From contig NC_079480.1 of NCBI RefSeq assembly GCF_026230105.1, positions 11,388,488 to 11,452,487 of the forward strand: a stretch of DNA of 64,000 nt, in the 5' to 3' direction. Shown here piece by piece: positions 11,320 to 26,300 of this stretch; positions within the stretch are counted from its first letter, which is position 1, and every line of letters starts with the position of its first letter. The position numbers and the translations under genes are program-made. The notes beneath the pieces are model-generated. The model had not been told where the DNA came from. It worked only from the letters and a program-made list of their open reading frames with translations, and searched no databases. The DNA comes from Diorhabda sublineata. Its lineage: Eukaryota > Arthropoda > Insecta > Coleoptera > Chrysomelidae.

Positions 11320-14300
11320 CTGCAAAAAATTTTTAATAGGATTGAAATATTGGTTTAGGATACAAATAAATTCAAAAAGTGTGTTCATCAAGTAACGGTT
11401 GATATTTCGATATCTGTTTATCAAAGTTTTTTCAAACAAATCAGACTATATGCATGAGTCGATTAAAATTAACTTATTTTTACGGTTCACCTTGTATATA
11501 TTTTTTGTTTTGCTTGCAGCAATTCTCGACCGTTAATTGAGATACAGCCTAAATATCCTTCTTATATATCTGCCCATATGTTGCTTTGTTGAGCAATTTG
11601 ACACAAGTTGACCCTGCTTCTTTCCTGATTTGATTTACATTTGGGCGCCCATTTGCTTTCTTGACGTCTCTTGGGTAACATTGTTTTATATTTATGGTGC
11701 ACGTGTTGTCAGTCCTTCTTGCTAGCATTGCTACTCGAAGGATTTGATTCTGTGGATAAAACCTGTTACTTCAGTCATACACCTTAGCTCAACCTAGAGT
11801 TTCTTTATGAGATTTTGTTCTAGTGGCCAAGTTTTATAGCCGAACGTAATTACTGGTGATATCAGCTTTCTTCTTAGTCTGGGCTTTATTTTTGACTTAA
11901 AGATACTTGCTACGCAATATTAACTTTCTGTTAATTTCTGGATATAGTGAACCAGAATTAAGTTTTTATTTTGTTCCGTTATGTATATTAGTTCACTATT
12001 TCAAGTATGGTATTGATGATTGTCATATCATGATGGTCTATCATTTCGATGTGCATGACCTTTTTTTATTCCGGTTCATATTCATGTCTATTTTATTGTA
12101 AACCAAATTGAGGTCGTTGATCTGTTGTAGTTCTTTAGAATTGTTTGCGATTAGGATCGTCAGCGAATCTTAGATAGTTCAGATTTTATCCTTCTAACCT
12201 TTAAATCTTTTTAGTTCCAGTCTAATTTCCTAAAAATTTTCTCTAAGGTGTCGATAAAAGTTTCTAAGATATTCTAAGACTGCTCTGCATGTGGGGAACT
12301 CCTCTGGGGTATACTAGCTGTCATTAATTTTGTTTGAATGTTTTAAAATTTATCAATGTTCACTTTAGTAGTATATCACCCCACTTTAGGGTTCAAAATT
12401 ACTCAAATGAAGTTTTTTAAACAAGATTGATTGAAAGGATGAGCACAATAGAGTAGCCAGATAGTTTTACTGATTTATAAATTTTGACTTATTCCTTTCT
12501 AGGATTATCTGTAGAAAAATGTATACAATACAAAATTTGACTTATGCAAATGAAATGAATTATTTGAACTTCTATTCAACATTTATTTAATAAACCGTTC
12601 GTAAATCGAAATATAATAATAACTTAATAACACACTGAATGTTACAAAATACTATAGACATTTTTTTATTAATATTAGTACCATATAGTCGATTCCAATG
12701 TAGTATGAGAAGTTTTTGTGAAAATATTATTGACTTTTACTAAAAAACTATTACCTAGTGTGATGTAAGCAAAGTGATAAATAAAAAGAAGAAGAAGAAG
12801 TCCTAAGGTTTGGATACTGCCTCAAAGAAAAGTTCGTACATCCATTTTCTAATAATGTAGTTTGAAAATTTAGAAATAAATCGGAAAATTTAATTCCTTG
12901 ATATTCATTACTGCTAGATTCTTAATAATTGCAATCAAATGATTCTCATGCTTAGTAAAAATAAATCGTTTTTGCTCCTGTGGAAGTTCACCCAAGTTAC
13001 GCATTCTGATAATTAGGCCTATGTGTTTGTTTGTTTGTAACTTTGGACAAAGAGCAAGTGACTTATTTAATAATAGAAATTTCGTTCGACAGAGAATTCG
13101 AGCTTCCGATCTCTGTCTTGGAAATTAATCATTTCGATAACCTTACTACTTACACAGTTGCGGCTCGAAACAAGCTTCGACGAGATTTAGTTATATAAGC
13201 AGCGAAGCCTTAATATTAGGTTGGTATCAATTAGAAAACTATAAAGCGAGAAATAAATATAGTTTAAAAAACACAAAAAATTTTTAATCGAAATTCTATT
13301 TGAATGATGAAATCTTTCAACTTTTTTTCATAAAAATACAATTAAAAAGAAATGGTTAAAAAACGTATGTCTTCAAATGATGTTTTTTCTATACGGTAGT
13401 TGATAACTATAACTGCTCAGATCAATATAAAAAATAATTTCAGGGGTACTTTCACGAAATATATCAATAATGCTTTTGAAAATAGTGCGTATTCAATTAT
13501 AGAACTTACCATCGCTAATGTTATCTGAAAGAGAAGCATCATGCCAATTTTCAGGAGAAGCTACGACGTTGAGTCTTTTAATAGATGAATGCGGCGCTTG
13601 ATCTTCTTCATATTCTTCTGGAGCTACTGTTATTTGGAATTCTGGTCTTGGAGTCGTTGTACCTCGTTTTTCTTGAAAGAATTGAGGATAATTTCCTCCT
13701 TCTACTTCAGCTTCTTCGTCTACATTTTTCTTGAGATTCTCGGGTATCCTATAATGAGTTTTTCCCCTTGATCTAGAGTTTATGTTTCTTCTTGTTGCTT
13801 GTTCCGAACGATCCTGATGAGAAACAGGTTTACGTACATTTGCTCTTGTTCTTGCTCTAATTCTGGGTCTTGGAGTTTCCGTTTCAACTTCTCTACTTGT
13901 ATATTTAGGTATTAATTCTCCAACAAATTTTACCGTAGAGCTATCAATGGTAACGGGTACCTCATAATCTTCTTTATGTTGACTTGGGGTCTGATAAGTA
14001 AATATCCTGGGGGATGCAGGTGTTGTTACAATTTCTTTTTTTAAGGTCGGAGGTGGTCCAAAGTTCGGCTGTCTGAAAAATCCAAAGAAGTCTTCACTGG
14101 ATTCTTCTTTTTCGATAGGCTTTGGAGTAGTCACTTTTCTTGTTACTTTCTCTGTAGTAGTAGATGTAATTCTTGGCCTGTCTCGAATTCTACCCCTAAC
14201 TTTCACTTTAGGAACTTGCTCTTGTTCATACCGATAAGTTTCAGCAGGATGTGTTACTTGAACGTTTATTACAGGTTTTGGGGAAGAAGCTGTGTTTTCG

Positions 14301-17300
14301 TATTGTAAAATTGGTTGAGCAGTGGTTATACGTATTTTAGGGTACTCATCACTTAGTACCGGCTTTTCAGATTTCTGATCTATTTGTTCATATTGCTGAT
14401 AAGTTTCTGATACATCAGGATGAGTACGTAGAGTTATTGGTGTAGCTGAGATAGGAACTTGATGTACCTGAAACAGAATTTATAATAAGCTTATACATTA
14501 TTCAAGATCATGATGGTATTAACAAATTGAAAAGTATATACAGAAGACTGATATTTTGGTGGTTTTTGAAATATAAATCGGAATTTTTCTATAAAAAATG
14601 GTATTATCAACGTACAGAGCTAAAATTTTGTATAGTTTTTCTGGATAGTCTCTGTCATACTTTACACACTTATGCCACCTCTTTCGATTCCTTTTTCGTA
14701 AAAATCTCTGTTAGGTAACCATTCGCGTGTGAAGGATTCTACCTCCGCATTGCTTTCGAATCGCAGCCCGATAAATGCCTCTTTCAATAGATCAAATAAA
14801 TAATAGTCCCATGGTGACAAATAAGCACTATAAGGAGAGTATTCCAGTGTTTTCTAACCCAATTCGTTCAAAATTTTCATCGTAAACCAAGCTGTATGCG
14901 GTCTAGCATTGTCTTGCAGCAATATCGCACTACGAACTAGAATATTGTGTCGTTTAAATCTGTAGATAGGTTTCATAATCTCCTGCTACTTTGATGGAAA
15001 CGGGCCCGTAGCGACACCAAAACTGCAAAGACTAGTAGAGTACTGCCAGAGAAAGAAGCTGCCAATACTCGTAGGATGCGATGCAAATGCACATAACACT
15101 GTTTGGGATAGCAAAGATACCACCAGCAGAGGTGAGCAGCTCTTAGCATTTGTTCTAACATTCTAAAATTTGTAACAAGAGTAAGGGAAGAAGTTTTAGA
15201 TATAACAATGAGTAATTTGAACCTAAAAAACCAGGTAGAAACTGGTGGGTATAGAATGAGCCGTCTCTCTCTGATCACAAAATAATCATGTTCGGACTAG
15301 AGACAGATTCCATTGAGCCAGAAATCAGTAGAAATCCCAGAAAAACCGATTGGGAAGCATATAAACCAATCTACACTATAACCTTGGGCGTAGCCAGATC
15401 AGTAAGGCTAAACACCATATGAGTCTGAAGCAAAACCTCACAAAAGTGAGTGAGGCCATACTCGATGTATACGAATCGAGTTGCCCCATACAAAAAAGCG
15501 AAAAAAGGTAGCGATGCTCCCTGGTGGAATGTGGAAGTCCAAGGTAAAAACCGAAACACGAAACCTCTTTAACAGAGCAAAGTGTTCCAGGGACTGGCAG
15601 AGTTATATCAGTAAACTCACTAATCACTATAAACAAATAATAGAAGCAAAGCCAAAAAGCTTCAGAAAATTCTGCGAGGAAATTGACTTCACATTTGCGG
15701 TTTCAAAACTTGACAAAGTCTTGGCGAAGGACAAAGTCAATACAACCATGGCATTAAGGAAACTGTAAAACCAAGTGGGATAAAAACATCATACAAGAAA
15801 TGAACAGAAATGCCATTAAGTGGTATTTTTCAAGCAGAAATTTATGCAATTGAAAAATGTGTTCGGTTCAATCTAGAGAGGAACTATCGCAAACTCGTTT
15901 GGGATTGCCTAGAAAAATTAAACGAGCTAGGTAAGAAAAATAAAATTACCCTACAATGGATTCCGGGACACATCGGAGCGAAGGGAAATGAAATAGCTGA
16001 TAAGCTCACTAAAGCGGGAGCAGATAAGCCCTTCGTGGGATCTGAGCCTCTCTGTGGCATCAGCTACAGAGCAATGGAAAAAGCACTGAAAAAGAAAGTA
16101 GATAGGAACAAAACCAATTATTAGGACAACAAACAAAGGCTGCGACAGGCAAAGACTCTTCTGGGAAACTATAACCAGAGTAGATTTGCAAAATGTATCA
16201 ACATAAGTAAGAACAATCTACGAATACTAACAGGAGTTCTCTCGGGGCACTGTCGTTAGACCCAGCAGATAATGAGGGGTGCAAACTTTGTTGCACAGAG
16301 GACTAAACCTCTATCCATATTCTCTCGAAGTGTGAAACACTAAGGAACTCCAGAGCACTGCACCTGGGAGCGTGTGAAATAGAAGACGAAGATCTCTGGA
16401 AATTACAGCCATCCCACATTCTAGACTTTTTAAAAAGCGTGCGATTAATGGATCAGCTGTAAACATAGGGTTCTCCAGTGTGGCAGCAAGAAAGGAGAAC
16501 ACAATAGATCCTTTGGGTCGCAGTATATACGAGACCCCAAATCCATACATACATACATTAATTCACAATACGCATTGCTACAATTTTTCAGATTGATAAT
16601 TGAGTTTTGATTAAAAAATGCGATTACTATTCAAAAATCCATAGTCGTAACGATACATCCATCAATATTAATATGATTAAGGACTCAAACTTCAGGATAT
16701 TTTTTTTTATTTTCATGAATGATATTTTCACAGTATCGTTTAAAAAAATAGTCCCGGTCCAATAAATTTATCAGAAGGCTTAGAAATAAGAAAGTAAAGA
16801 ATTCTAGAAAAACAATTTTTTCAATCTTTCGTTTTCATCCTTATTAATTTACCTCGTTTTCAGTTGTCGATATTCTCTCCGTTATAGTATTTGGTGTGGT
16901 GTGTCCCCTGGTTCTAAATCTCTGTTTGGTACTATAACTTTTAGTACTATAGTCAACATCAATTGGATATCTTGTACGTTCGGTTGTTACTCTTGCACTA
17001 GTTGGTCTCCTTCTGGATACTGGTCTTCTGGTAGTACTGCTGTCAGTATATCTACTTCCACCTCTTGTACGACTGCGTGTACGGCTGTGATGAGCGGTAG
17101 TAGATTCTATAGGTTTTTCGGTAGTTGTAGTTGTAGTCGTTGAAATAATTTTCTCGGTAGTTGGTAAATATGATGGACCAGTATAAATAGAATTGGCTGT
17201 CGTCGTGGGTACCAAGAGATTTGGAATGAGTAGTGATCGAACGGATGGATCATCAAAAGGAGTCAATTGATGTATTGGTTTTTCCTCATACTGTTCCTGT

Positions 17301-20300
17301 TGTTCTTCCTTATATTTTCCTTGAGATGTAGGAATGTATTGATTGGTATAAGGATCGACTTCAAATTGTCCTTGTTGCTCGTATTTTGGAGTGGTTCGTT
17401 GATTGTTTAAAATTTGGCTGTCCATCAAATTTTGATTCAATGTATGCGAATGCTGCTCAACTGGTATTTTGTCTGTATATGAATTTTGATTAGAATTTAA
17501 ACTATAAACGTTTGTTGGAATATTTTCAATTTCTGTAATAGAATCGGAATATTGAGCAACACTCGGTTTTTCATTCGAAATTGGCTCTATCTCGACATCA
17601 GTTTGAGCTTCGTAATACGTATTAGTTGGTTTTTTATATTGAGGAGTAGATTTATCTCTTATATGAAATTCTTCGAGCACTGTATAATGTTCTTCGGGTT
17701 GAGGTGTAGTTGTCGTCGAAGTTGTTGTAGTAGTTGGACGAGTTCTTACTCTCCCTCGAGATTTACTGCTAGGTTTGGTAGTAGTTTCAACGTAGCTATC
17801 TCTTAGGATCGATAATGGTGTGCTAGAAAACCGGTGTAGCTCTGGATCGAATTTATATTCTGTATTTTCATCTTCTTGACTTGGACGTATCCTTTGTTTG
17901 CTTTGATTTCTTAAATATTTATATTCTTGTTCATCGTTTTGAGTTGGTCGAGATCTGTAGTTGTTTTCATATCTATAATCAGTGTCTTCATCATGTTGAC
18001 TAGTTTTATAATTATTCTGATTCTTGATCCTAGGTTTTTCTTCTAATTGAGTATTAATTTCATGTAGCTCGAACTCATTTATTGCTAATTCTAAGGGATT
18101 CACATCAGGAAGTCTACCTTTTTGTTTATTTTCACTTGAATGTGTTACTGTTTTTTGTCTTGATGGAAGTTGGGTTACCGTTTCTGTTTTAGGTTTGATA
18201 TTTACAATTTCTTCTTGTTGATCTTGCGTTGCATCTTCGAATGAAGTTGCAATGGGCTCGTACCGATTTGTGTTTTTGGCACTATTCTTATCAGTATATT
18301 GTTGTGTATAGGCAGGTGTACTTATTCGTTCCTGGTCAAATACAGGTTGTGATGATAAATATGAGGGATTTCTATCAGGAACGTCATACTCAACATTTTC
18401 AGATGGTCTTAACTGACTGTAGATATCACCATTGCTAGAAGGAGTCGTTACTGTTGCTATTTCGTCTATATATGCATACTGAAACGGTCGTTTTGTTGGA
18501 TGTTTTCTATTTAGATTATCTAGATTGTTCGAAAAGCTTTTCATTGGTTGGGTATATTCGGTTTTTTGTGATTTTTTGTTATAACTGGAGTTTGGTATCG
18601 AGAATTCTTGTTGATTTTCGTTTACAGCAAAATGCAGCAACTGTGGTTGTGGTGATGGAAACTGCTGTTGTGGTGATGGAAACTGCTGTTGAGGTGATGG
18701 AAATTGCTGTTGAGGTGATGGAAGTTTCTCTTGAGGTAATGGAAATTGCGCCTGTGGTGATGTAAACTGTTCTTGAGGCGATGAAAACTGTTGTTGAGGT
18801 GATGAAACAAATTGTACTGGTTGATAATATGATTGTCCAATATAAGGTTGTATATTTAATGAATCATAGCTGTTTTTAGGTTTAGATGTGGTAGTTGAAG
18901 AGACATCTTTAACGATTTGCTCAACGTTAGAATTACTATACTGATTAGGTTTTATAGTAGAGCGTTTGCCCTGTAATTCGTCTTTATTTGAAATAACTAC
19001 TGATCCCACGTGAGGAGCTGGTAAAGGTATTTTAGAAAAACCAGGAGGTGCTTTAAAACTAAGTGGAGCTACAAAAAACGGCAAGCTTTCTATATTTCTG
19101 TTTAATCTGCTACCATCAATAGCGTTGAGATATGGCAATGGAAACTTAGAATATTCTGATGATTCCAATGTTGACGGTCCAATGAATATTTGAGGTGAAT
19201 CATGCTGAATACTATCTTGAACTGCTATGGATTTGGCATCTTTCAAAGCTTCTAGAACGTCTGAAATAGCAACTTGTTGTTTTTCACCTTCGACGTATAC
19301 AGCTAGAGGAGGTTGATGTGGTTTTCTTTTTTGTATCGGCTTTGGAGTGGTTGTTTGGAATAAAAAGGGATCCCCGTGATGAATTTGTTCCTGAAGTTTT
19401 GTGGCTTGTAATGCCTGTTGTATAAAATCTTGTTCGATTGCTGCTAGACGGTGTTGCTTGTCAGGTTGATTATCGTATTTAGGTGATTCAATCTAAAACA
19501 AAGTAAAAAATTTTAACTTTTACAAATGGCTTCAAATTTAATATATTTAAGCTTCTCTGTATAAACTGCAAAATTGATTTGTCTTGTACAATTTGTCCAT
19601 AATGTAATGTAGCGTACTTTTTTCAAATAGTGTAGGCCATCTGCATAAGTAGAGTGAGAATATACTGAGTTATCGTTTGAAATTGTGGCATATAGCCACT
19701 ATGGCTTTTATTAGTGCAATTTGGATGGTTCACGTTTTCTTGCAGATCATATTTGATGAATAAACAAAGAATGTTAACTTTCAAGGCGTTAATTATTTAT
19801 AGTATGCCAATTGACTTGTACGTTTTTCTTCAAACATTTTTAATATCCCTTTCTTCACGTATTGTGGCTCAGTAGTCACTTCTGATTTATTTATTCTAAT
19901 ATTCGAGTTTTTTGAAGAAATTAATTCATTCTCCATTCGAGAAATTCAACGTAAAATCAGAATGTTAGAATAAATGAATCAGAAGTGACTACTGAGCCAC
20001 AATACGTGAAGAAAGGAATATTAAAAATGTTTGAAGATAAACATACAAGTCGAATGGCATGTTACATATTACTAGTGTGGAAGCCAATTGACTGGTTCAT
20101 TTCTCAAAATCAACTTATCGTCAATCTCGATTCCAATAAGTCGACGTTTTCACACTACATCTCGCTGGATCAATATAATCCATTTTTGAGGGAAGAAGAT
20201 TCAAATATGCCACTATGTGTAAGCATTTCTTAATTGTGTATATTTCTGGTTGCAATGGAGTCTATTGTCGATTATTTTCACTCAATATGCGACAATTTTG

Positions 20301-23300
20301 CTTATTCACAAACACGTTGAACCAAAATCGAGTCTTATCCATGACCACATCGGAAATCTCGCTGAACAGCAGTTAAGGATTCGTCATTGCGCGCAAAACT
20401 GTCATGGACGACTACGAGTCGTCGGAATTGATACCTAATTTTCACAATGAATCTGGATAAATCCATAGCGTGATTGAAGCGTCAATCTATTCATGATTAT
20501 TTGCAAGAATTATGGAGTAGAAAGAAGGATGAGTATCTCATATGAAAGAAAAGTTTAAAAAGTGTCCTGCTGTACGTTAAATTACAGTTCAAAAACCTTT
20601 CATAATAGTGTAGACAAAAGATATGGTATGAATGTAACAATTGTAGATGAGTTAAAAAAATTAACATCATCGTTCATTATTGAACATTCCAACAACTTGT
20701 GTTGTACAGAAGTTTCAAAGTTGTCCAAGAGTGAACAATTTTTGGCGCTTCCTCATTTAATACATTTTGACGCACACGTTTTCGTCACTCCTCACCTCTA
20801 TCCTCTACATCTAGAGTATACTAAGCATCATGGATTTGTTTGACAGTAACGTTTTGGTCGATTCTATTAGAGTCAAAAAATACATTTTAGAATATGAACA
20901 ATTACTCATTTTACCTGTTTATAAATAGTTTGGCTGTCTTGTGGAACTAGTCGACTATTTTCTTTCAGATTTTCCAATGGGACATAAACTAATTGCACAG
21001 CTTCTTTTTCTATACCAAAATCCGTCTTCGTATTTTCACCTAGAACTTGTTTATTCTGTTGCAGAGCCCTGTTGAAGTTTGCATATGTACCCTCTGCACC
21101 ACCGTTAGAATTTTTATAAATCTTATTATGCTGGTTTACTGTTTCAGGACGTTGGTATTGAAAACCAGCTCCACTGGGACTTTGGTATTGAATATTAGGT
21201 ATATTCATGTCTTGAAATTGAACGTTTCCTGATAGTTCTTGATTAATTGATACAGGATTAAATGCTTGATAATAATTGCTATCATTATTGACAGGAATGG
21301 TGATTTGTGGTATATTATTGAGTACGTTTGAGGATGGTAAACGGTCTCTAACAATCGTTTGTGAATTCTGGATATATTGTGATTGGGGTGGTGGAGGACG
21401 ATATATTTGTTCACCTTGCTTCGGATGATACGGAAATTTTGGACTACCTGAAACACACAATATTTAATTAAATCTATTAATGTTCAGGGAAAAATTTTTT
21501 TTTCGGTTCTTAATAAACTATAAACATCAGCCTATTCTCCTTATATATAGGTAAATATAATATTACGAAGCGCGAAAAACATAAGTGATGAAGTGTGTGA
21601 AATAAGCTAGAAATAAAAAAAACATAAGAAAAACAGCTGAAGAGAAAGGAGAGAGAGAAGGGGAGAAGGAAATAGCAAAAGTAGATTATAATAAACTGCT
21701 CGTGAATGGAAAACTATGAAAGTGGGATAAGAAAATAGATAGATAGAAGCAATAAATAGGTGTCAAAAAGGGTATGATCTACAGTAAAAGAGCAAGGACA
21801 TAAATAGAACAAGAATCAATAAGTACGATAAAAAATAACGGAGTATTAATAACTCAGATGTGGTGAAAAAAGAGAGACATGGAAATAGGAACAAAGAACG
21901 CAAGAAGTACGTAACAAGAGGGAGTTTTTAGGAGACTGAAAGAAATAATGGAAACCACAGCTTACGAATATTAGCTTTGTAATGAGCTGAACAAAAAGAA
22001 CAAGAAATAATTCGATTAGCAGATTATACAACGTTTATCAGTGAAACAAAAAATGGAAGCTTCGTACGACACAGTTTGTAGACAAAAAATATGTGAATCA
22101 ATGGAATACCTTGGAATACCAATTATGATAATCAAGTTAGTAAGCATAACTTTGAAAAAAACTACAAAGTAATGGTTAATGGTTTAATATCATCTTTCAA
22201 TGTAGGTAGAGGATTAAGTAAGTTGATCTCCTCTCGTCGTTGTTTTTCAACATAATATTGTATGTATGTATTAATATTGGGAGTATCATGTACACTGTGA
22301 CCCAAAAATCTATTGGGTTCCTCTTTCTTGCTGCGATACTGGAGAAGTGTTTACAATTGATCCTTTAATTCCACTCCTTTTAAAAAGTCTAGAAAGTGGG
22401 ATGGCTTTAATTGCCTGATATTTTCGTCTTCTATTTCACACGCTCTCAGGTGTAGTTCTCTGGAGTTCCTTAATGTTTCACACTTCGAGATAATGTGGAT
22501 AGAGGTTTCGTTCTCTGTGCAACAAAATCTGCATGCCGCATTATCTGGTAGGTCTAGCGTCTTTAGGTGTCCATTGAGGCGACAGTGCCCCGATAGGATT
22601 CTTTATATTATTGGTACATTATTTAAGTTGATACATTCAGCAGATCTCTGGTTATAGTTCCCAGGGAAGTCTTTGCTAGTCTCAGCCCTTGTCGGTTGTC
22701 CCAATAATTGGTTTTGCTCCTATCTACCTTCTTTTCCAGTGCTTTTTCCATTGTTCTGTAGATGGTTCCTCAGAAAGGTTCAGATTCCATGAATGGGTTG
22801 TCTTCGCCCATTTAACATAATATTAAAGGCCATTATGAAAAAAAGTCATATCAATACTACAGTAAAGTTTTAATTTTTAATTTTAAATGTGATTTTTAAT
22901 CATATTTAGAATATCCAGATGAAATCTGTTAAGCTTAATGATTGTATTTATACCTGTCACTGAAAACAATGCGTGCTAATTATATCTTATATTTAAATCA
23001 AGTACACCGGTACCGTTATATAAAGAAAGACAGTATTTAACTTTTATATTGTTTCTATTAAAAACCTCTTACATAACTGATATATTGTTATGCAATCCTA
23101 ACAAGAGAACGCAAGTTTATGGTATACGAAGCTTCTAGTAGGACGACAATCTACTAAAGAGCAAGATCACGTCAAGTGGACACCCCAATTTCCACTTCAT
23201 CATAAAAATAAATTTTTTTCATGAGTAGTTACCACGAAAGGTTAATCCTTCGAATGATTTTGGAGAATTTTGATTTTAAGAATAATTTTTTACAATGGGA

Positions 23301-26300
23301 AAATCCTTAAATTAACTATATTAATAAACAAATAAAATTCGAACATTTTCCTTCAAATTTGCCTCACTGCACTACTGTCAACAAACAAATAAAGAGACCA
23401 GTAAAATTTCGTTTTTTACAGAAGTCCTACTAAAATTGTAATATCTTTGAGAAACTACAGATATGTAACTTGTGACGTTTATTGTCTATTGGCTAAATGG
23501 CAACTGGTATAGATGGTAAAATATCCATTATGTAGTAATTAGGTTTTATAGAGAATGCCTCGGTTTCCAATGTTCACTTTGTTTATAAAATATCTGGCAA
23601 ACAAACAAAGAAGAATTTTTAAGAATTTAAATAACAGGAAAAAAATCAAAATAAATGTTAGACGAAGCAAAAAATATGAATTGAACAGGCCTCGGTAACA
23701 AACTGGAAAGTGACAGCAAAGAGCAATATCGGTTTACAATGCTCATTTTGTTTAATAATAATTATTTAAAAAAATACAGTCAATCGTATTCTATGATTTT
23801 AACTCAACGTTCAGCAAGTTTACTGAGACCTTGGTAAAATAATTCTTTGAACTAAGATGCAAAAAAATTGTGGCATTGCATTTTCAACACATCTTTATGA
23901 TTAAATTTTTTTCCCACTAAGCACTTTTGGTGTGGATCTGAATAAATGACTGAATGCTGGATGTATTAGGATTACAGTACCACTAATTTCCTCCATCTTA
24001 TTCTGCGCTGTATGTTATTTAACATTGTCTTGTTATATCTGCTTTCGATTAGCTTAATCTGTATATTTATCATAAGCCTCAAACATTCGCATCAGCTATT
24101 CACTTTATACCTTGACACCGAAAGCTCGACCATCTGGAATGATTTCGAAGTACAATCCACAATCCACCTTCATAGTTTCACCAGACACATAATAAAACTT
24201 TACGTTCGAAGCGATCTTCCTTTTCCACGGGTTCTAGTAATTGCCCTTTGTCTTACCAATGATTTTCCAAGTTCCGGTCGTTTAGACGTCTAATAAAACG
24301 ATCATCTTTCGGTAGGCCAAGGAGTTGTTGACATACCTTTACTCGACGTTTCGAATCTCGCCTAATTCGAGTGGCGCTATTCAACAACTTTTATAAATCT
24401 TACCTAATAATTATGAATAGCGACCTTTAGAAAGTCAAAGTGAGTCCGTGGATGACCGAGTGCGAACGATACTCAAGCGTAAAATCCCCGCTATTAAAAC
24501 GATTAAACCAATGATGTCGTTCCTTCATTTATTTTGTCTTCATCTGCAATTTCACATATTTTCCGTGCTGCTGCAAACTTTTCTTTTCAATGTCTTAACA
24601 ATACACGAATGCCGTATTTATCGCGTTCCACACTAAATATTATAAAAGCGTACGCCGTTCACAATAAACAAAGAAAGAAGTATTAAAGCAATTGTACTCA
24701 TCATAGAATTATAGACTAGTTTTAACAATTTACGGAATATTGAGACGTAATATGAAAAAGCGCCGTTTGCAATGAGTTTTCCATATAGTAGGATATGGAA
24801 AATGTGGCTCTTTGAAAGTTGTAATCTTTGAAATGTAAATTCCACTTCTTAAGACGGACTGTTAGTTTTACAATATCGAATCAGGTACTAAATCATTCAA
24901 CCCTCATTTAACAATAAAATGTGGCTCTTCGGGACTCGAAACAGGCTTAAATGTGGGGCCGGTACACATTTTTTCGGACCTTCCTGAAGAATAGTTATTA
25001 TCTTCATTATTTCCCGTAATAATTTGCCAATTCAAAGTGATTGTTGGTAGTGCAAAATCTGCATTGAGAGGAATAAGTCTTATGGCAGATTTTATTCCAT
25101 TTTCTTTGGAATAATCTTCAGTTTTTGTCATACAAAAATAGCAATCATCAAAATGGTTGGTGTGTTTTCGCTATGCCATTAGAACTGCAAAAGGGTTACT
25201 TTCTCTCTTCCTGTTTATTCACTGAATCAATCAAACACTACAGCTACTACAGCACATATAGGCAGGGTTCATATGGATTTATATGAATCATGATTCTTCG
25301 CCTGTCATGATCTTATAGACATCTTTTGAAGCACCACGATTGAACTTTTTCTGCACCAATCAAAACGAGCTTTTTTGAGCGATTGTCAAATTAAGCGGTA
25401 TCCAATGCGAATAAATATTTTTGACAACCAAATATTTATGCAATATTGAATGTGCGCGAGTGGAACTAATGCCCAAGTATACTTCAATCCCATGGTATGT
25501 CACATGACGATCTTGAAATATTAATTTACGTCCAGTATCGACACGGTGGTTCGAGATGGTGCTTCATCACTAAAAGTTTAAGCGAGTTAATCGGCACAAT
25601 CCCATTTTTTGTACATAGATGTTTCAAGTTATAAATATTGTTACGCACTCGTCCACGGTATGGAACTGTTTCTGTTCGGTTATAATGGAACTCTAAAATT
25701 TGGCGAAAGCACGGCATAAACTAGTGAATATTACATCATTCAAGTAGTGATAAGTTAATTATTATATAAGTTAGCTAAGTCTATAAATTCACCCCAAGAA
25801 TAGAAATAGTGTCAATAAATAAGAAGTTTATAAGTGGCAAAAAAGCTTGAACCTATTATAATTATGTCGAAATTTTCTTTAACATTTTAAAAACTACTCA
25901 TAGGATTCTAATTCAATCGCAAGCCATTTTAGGAAAAAACCCAAACAATTGCTTTTCTGTTTATAATAACCGTATGTGTTCCATTCTTGGCGGAGTACTT
26001 ACAATGTATCTAATGCTACCACCTACCTCTGTTGTTCTTTTAAGTAATTTAGAAAACTACTCATATATAATCATATAATCAGTATGAATATTATTCAGCA
26101 ACATACCGATACACAAAAAATTATGTAATAAATGACGAATAACTTACCATTTTGTGGGAGTGACGGAGGCAGCTCGAATTTGTAGGTGCTCTCATATTTG
26201 GGCACGTTATACCTATCCTTTTGTTTAGGCCTTGACTGGAAGTTTGGTCTACCTTTTTTATAATTCAATTCATCAGGAAAAAATTTTTGAGATGGCGTGT

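Noticed and set aside
18454..18840. Repeat-encoded open frames on the plus strand and in another minus frame over the 21-bp repeat
   Set aside because: They are by-products of the tandem repeat. The SPQQQFP frame continues for 880 codons with proper splice sites.
20906..21460. Treating this stretch as a separate small gene with its own start and stop
   Set aside because: Its 5' end is a splice acceptor, its 3' end runs into a GTAAAA donor, and its phase matches the neighbouring exons exactly.
24323..24389. Hammerhead ribozyme on the minus strand at the CGAAACGTC box
   Set aside because: There is a hairpin and outer inverted repeat, but no CUGANGA box in the required position.
24904..25131. 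Additional exon of the secreted-protein gene
   Set aside because: Same strand and inside an intron, but no acceptor and donor pair compatible with phase 1 on both sides, and composition differs from the protein's style.
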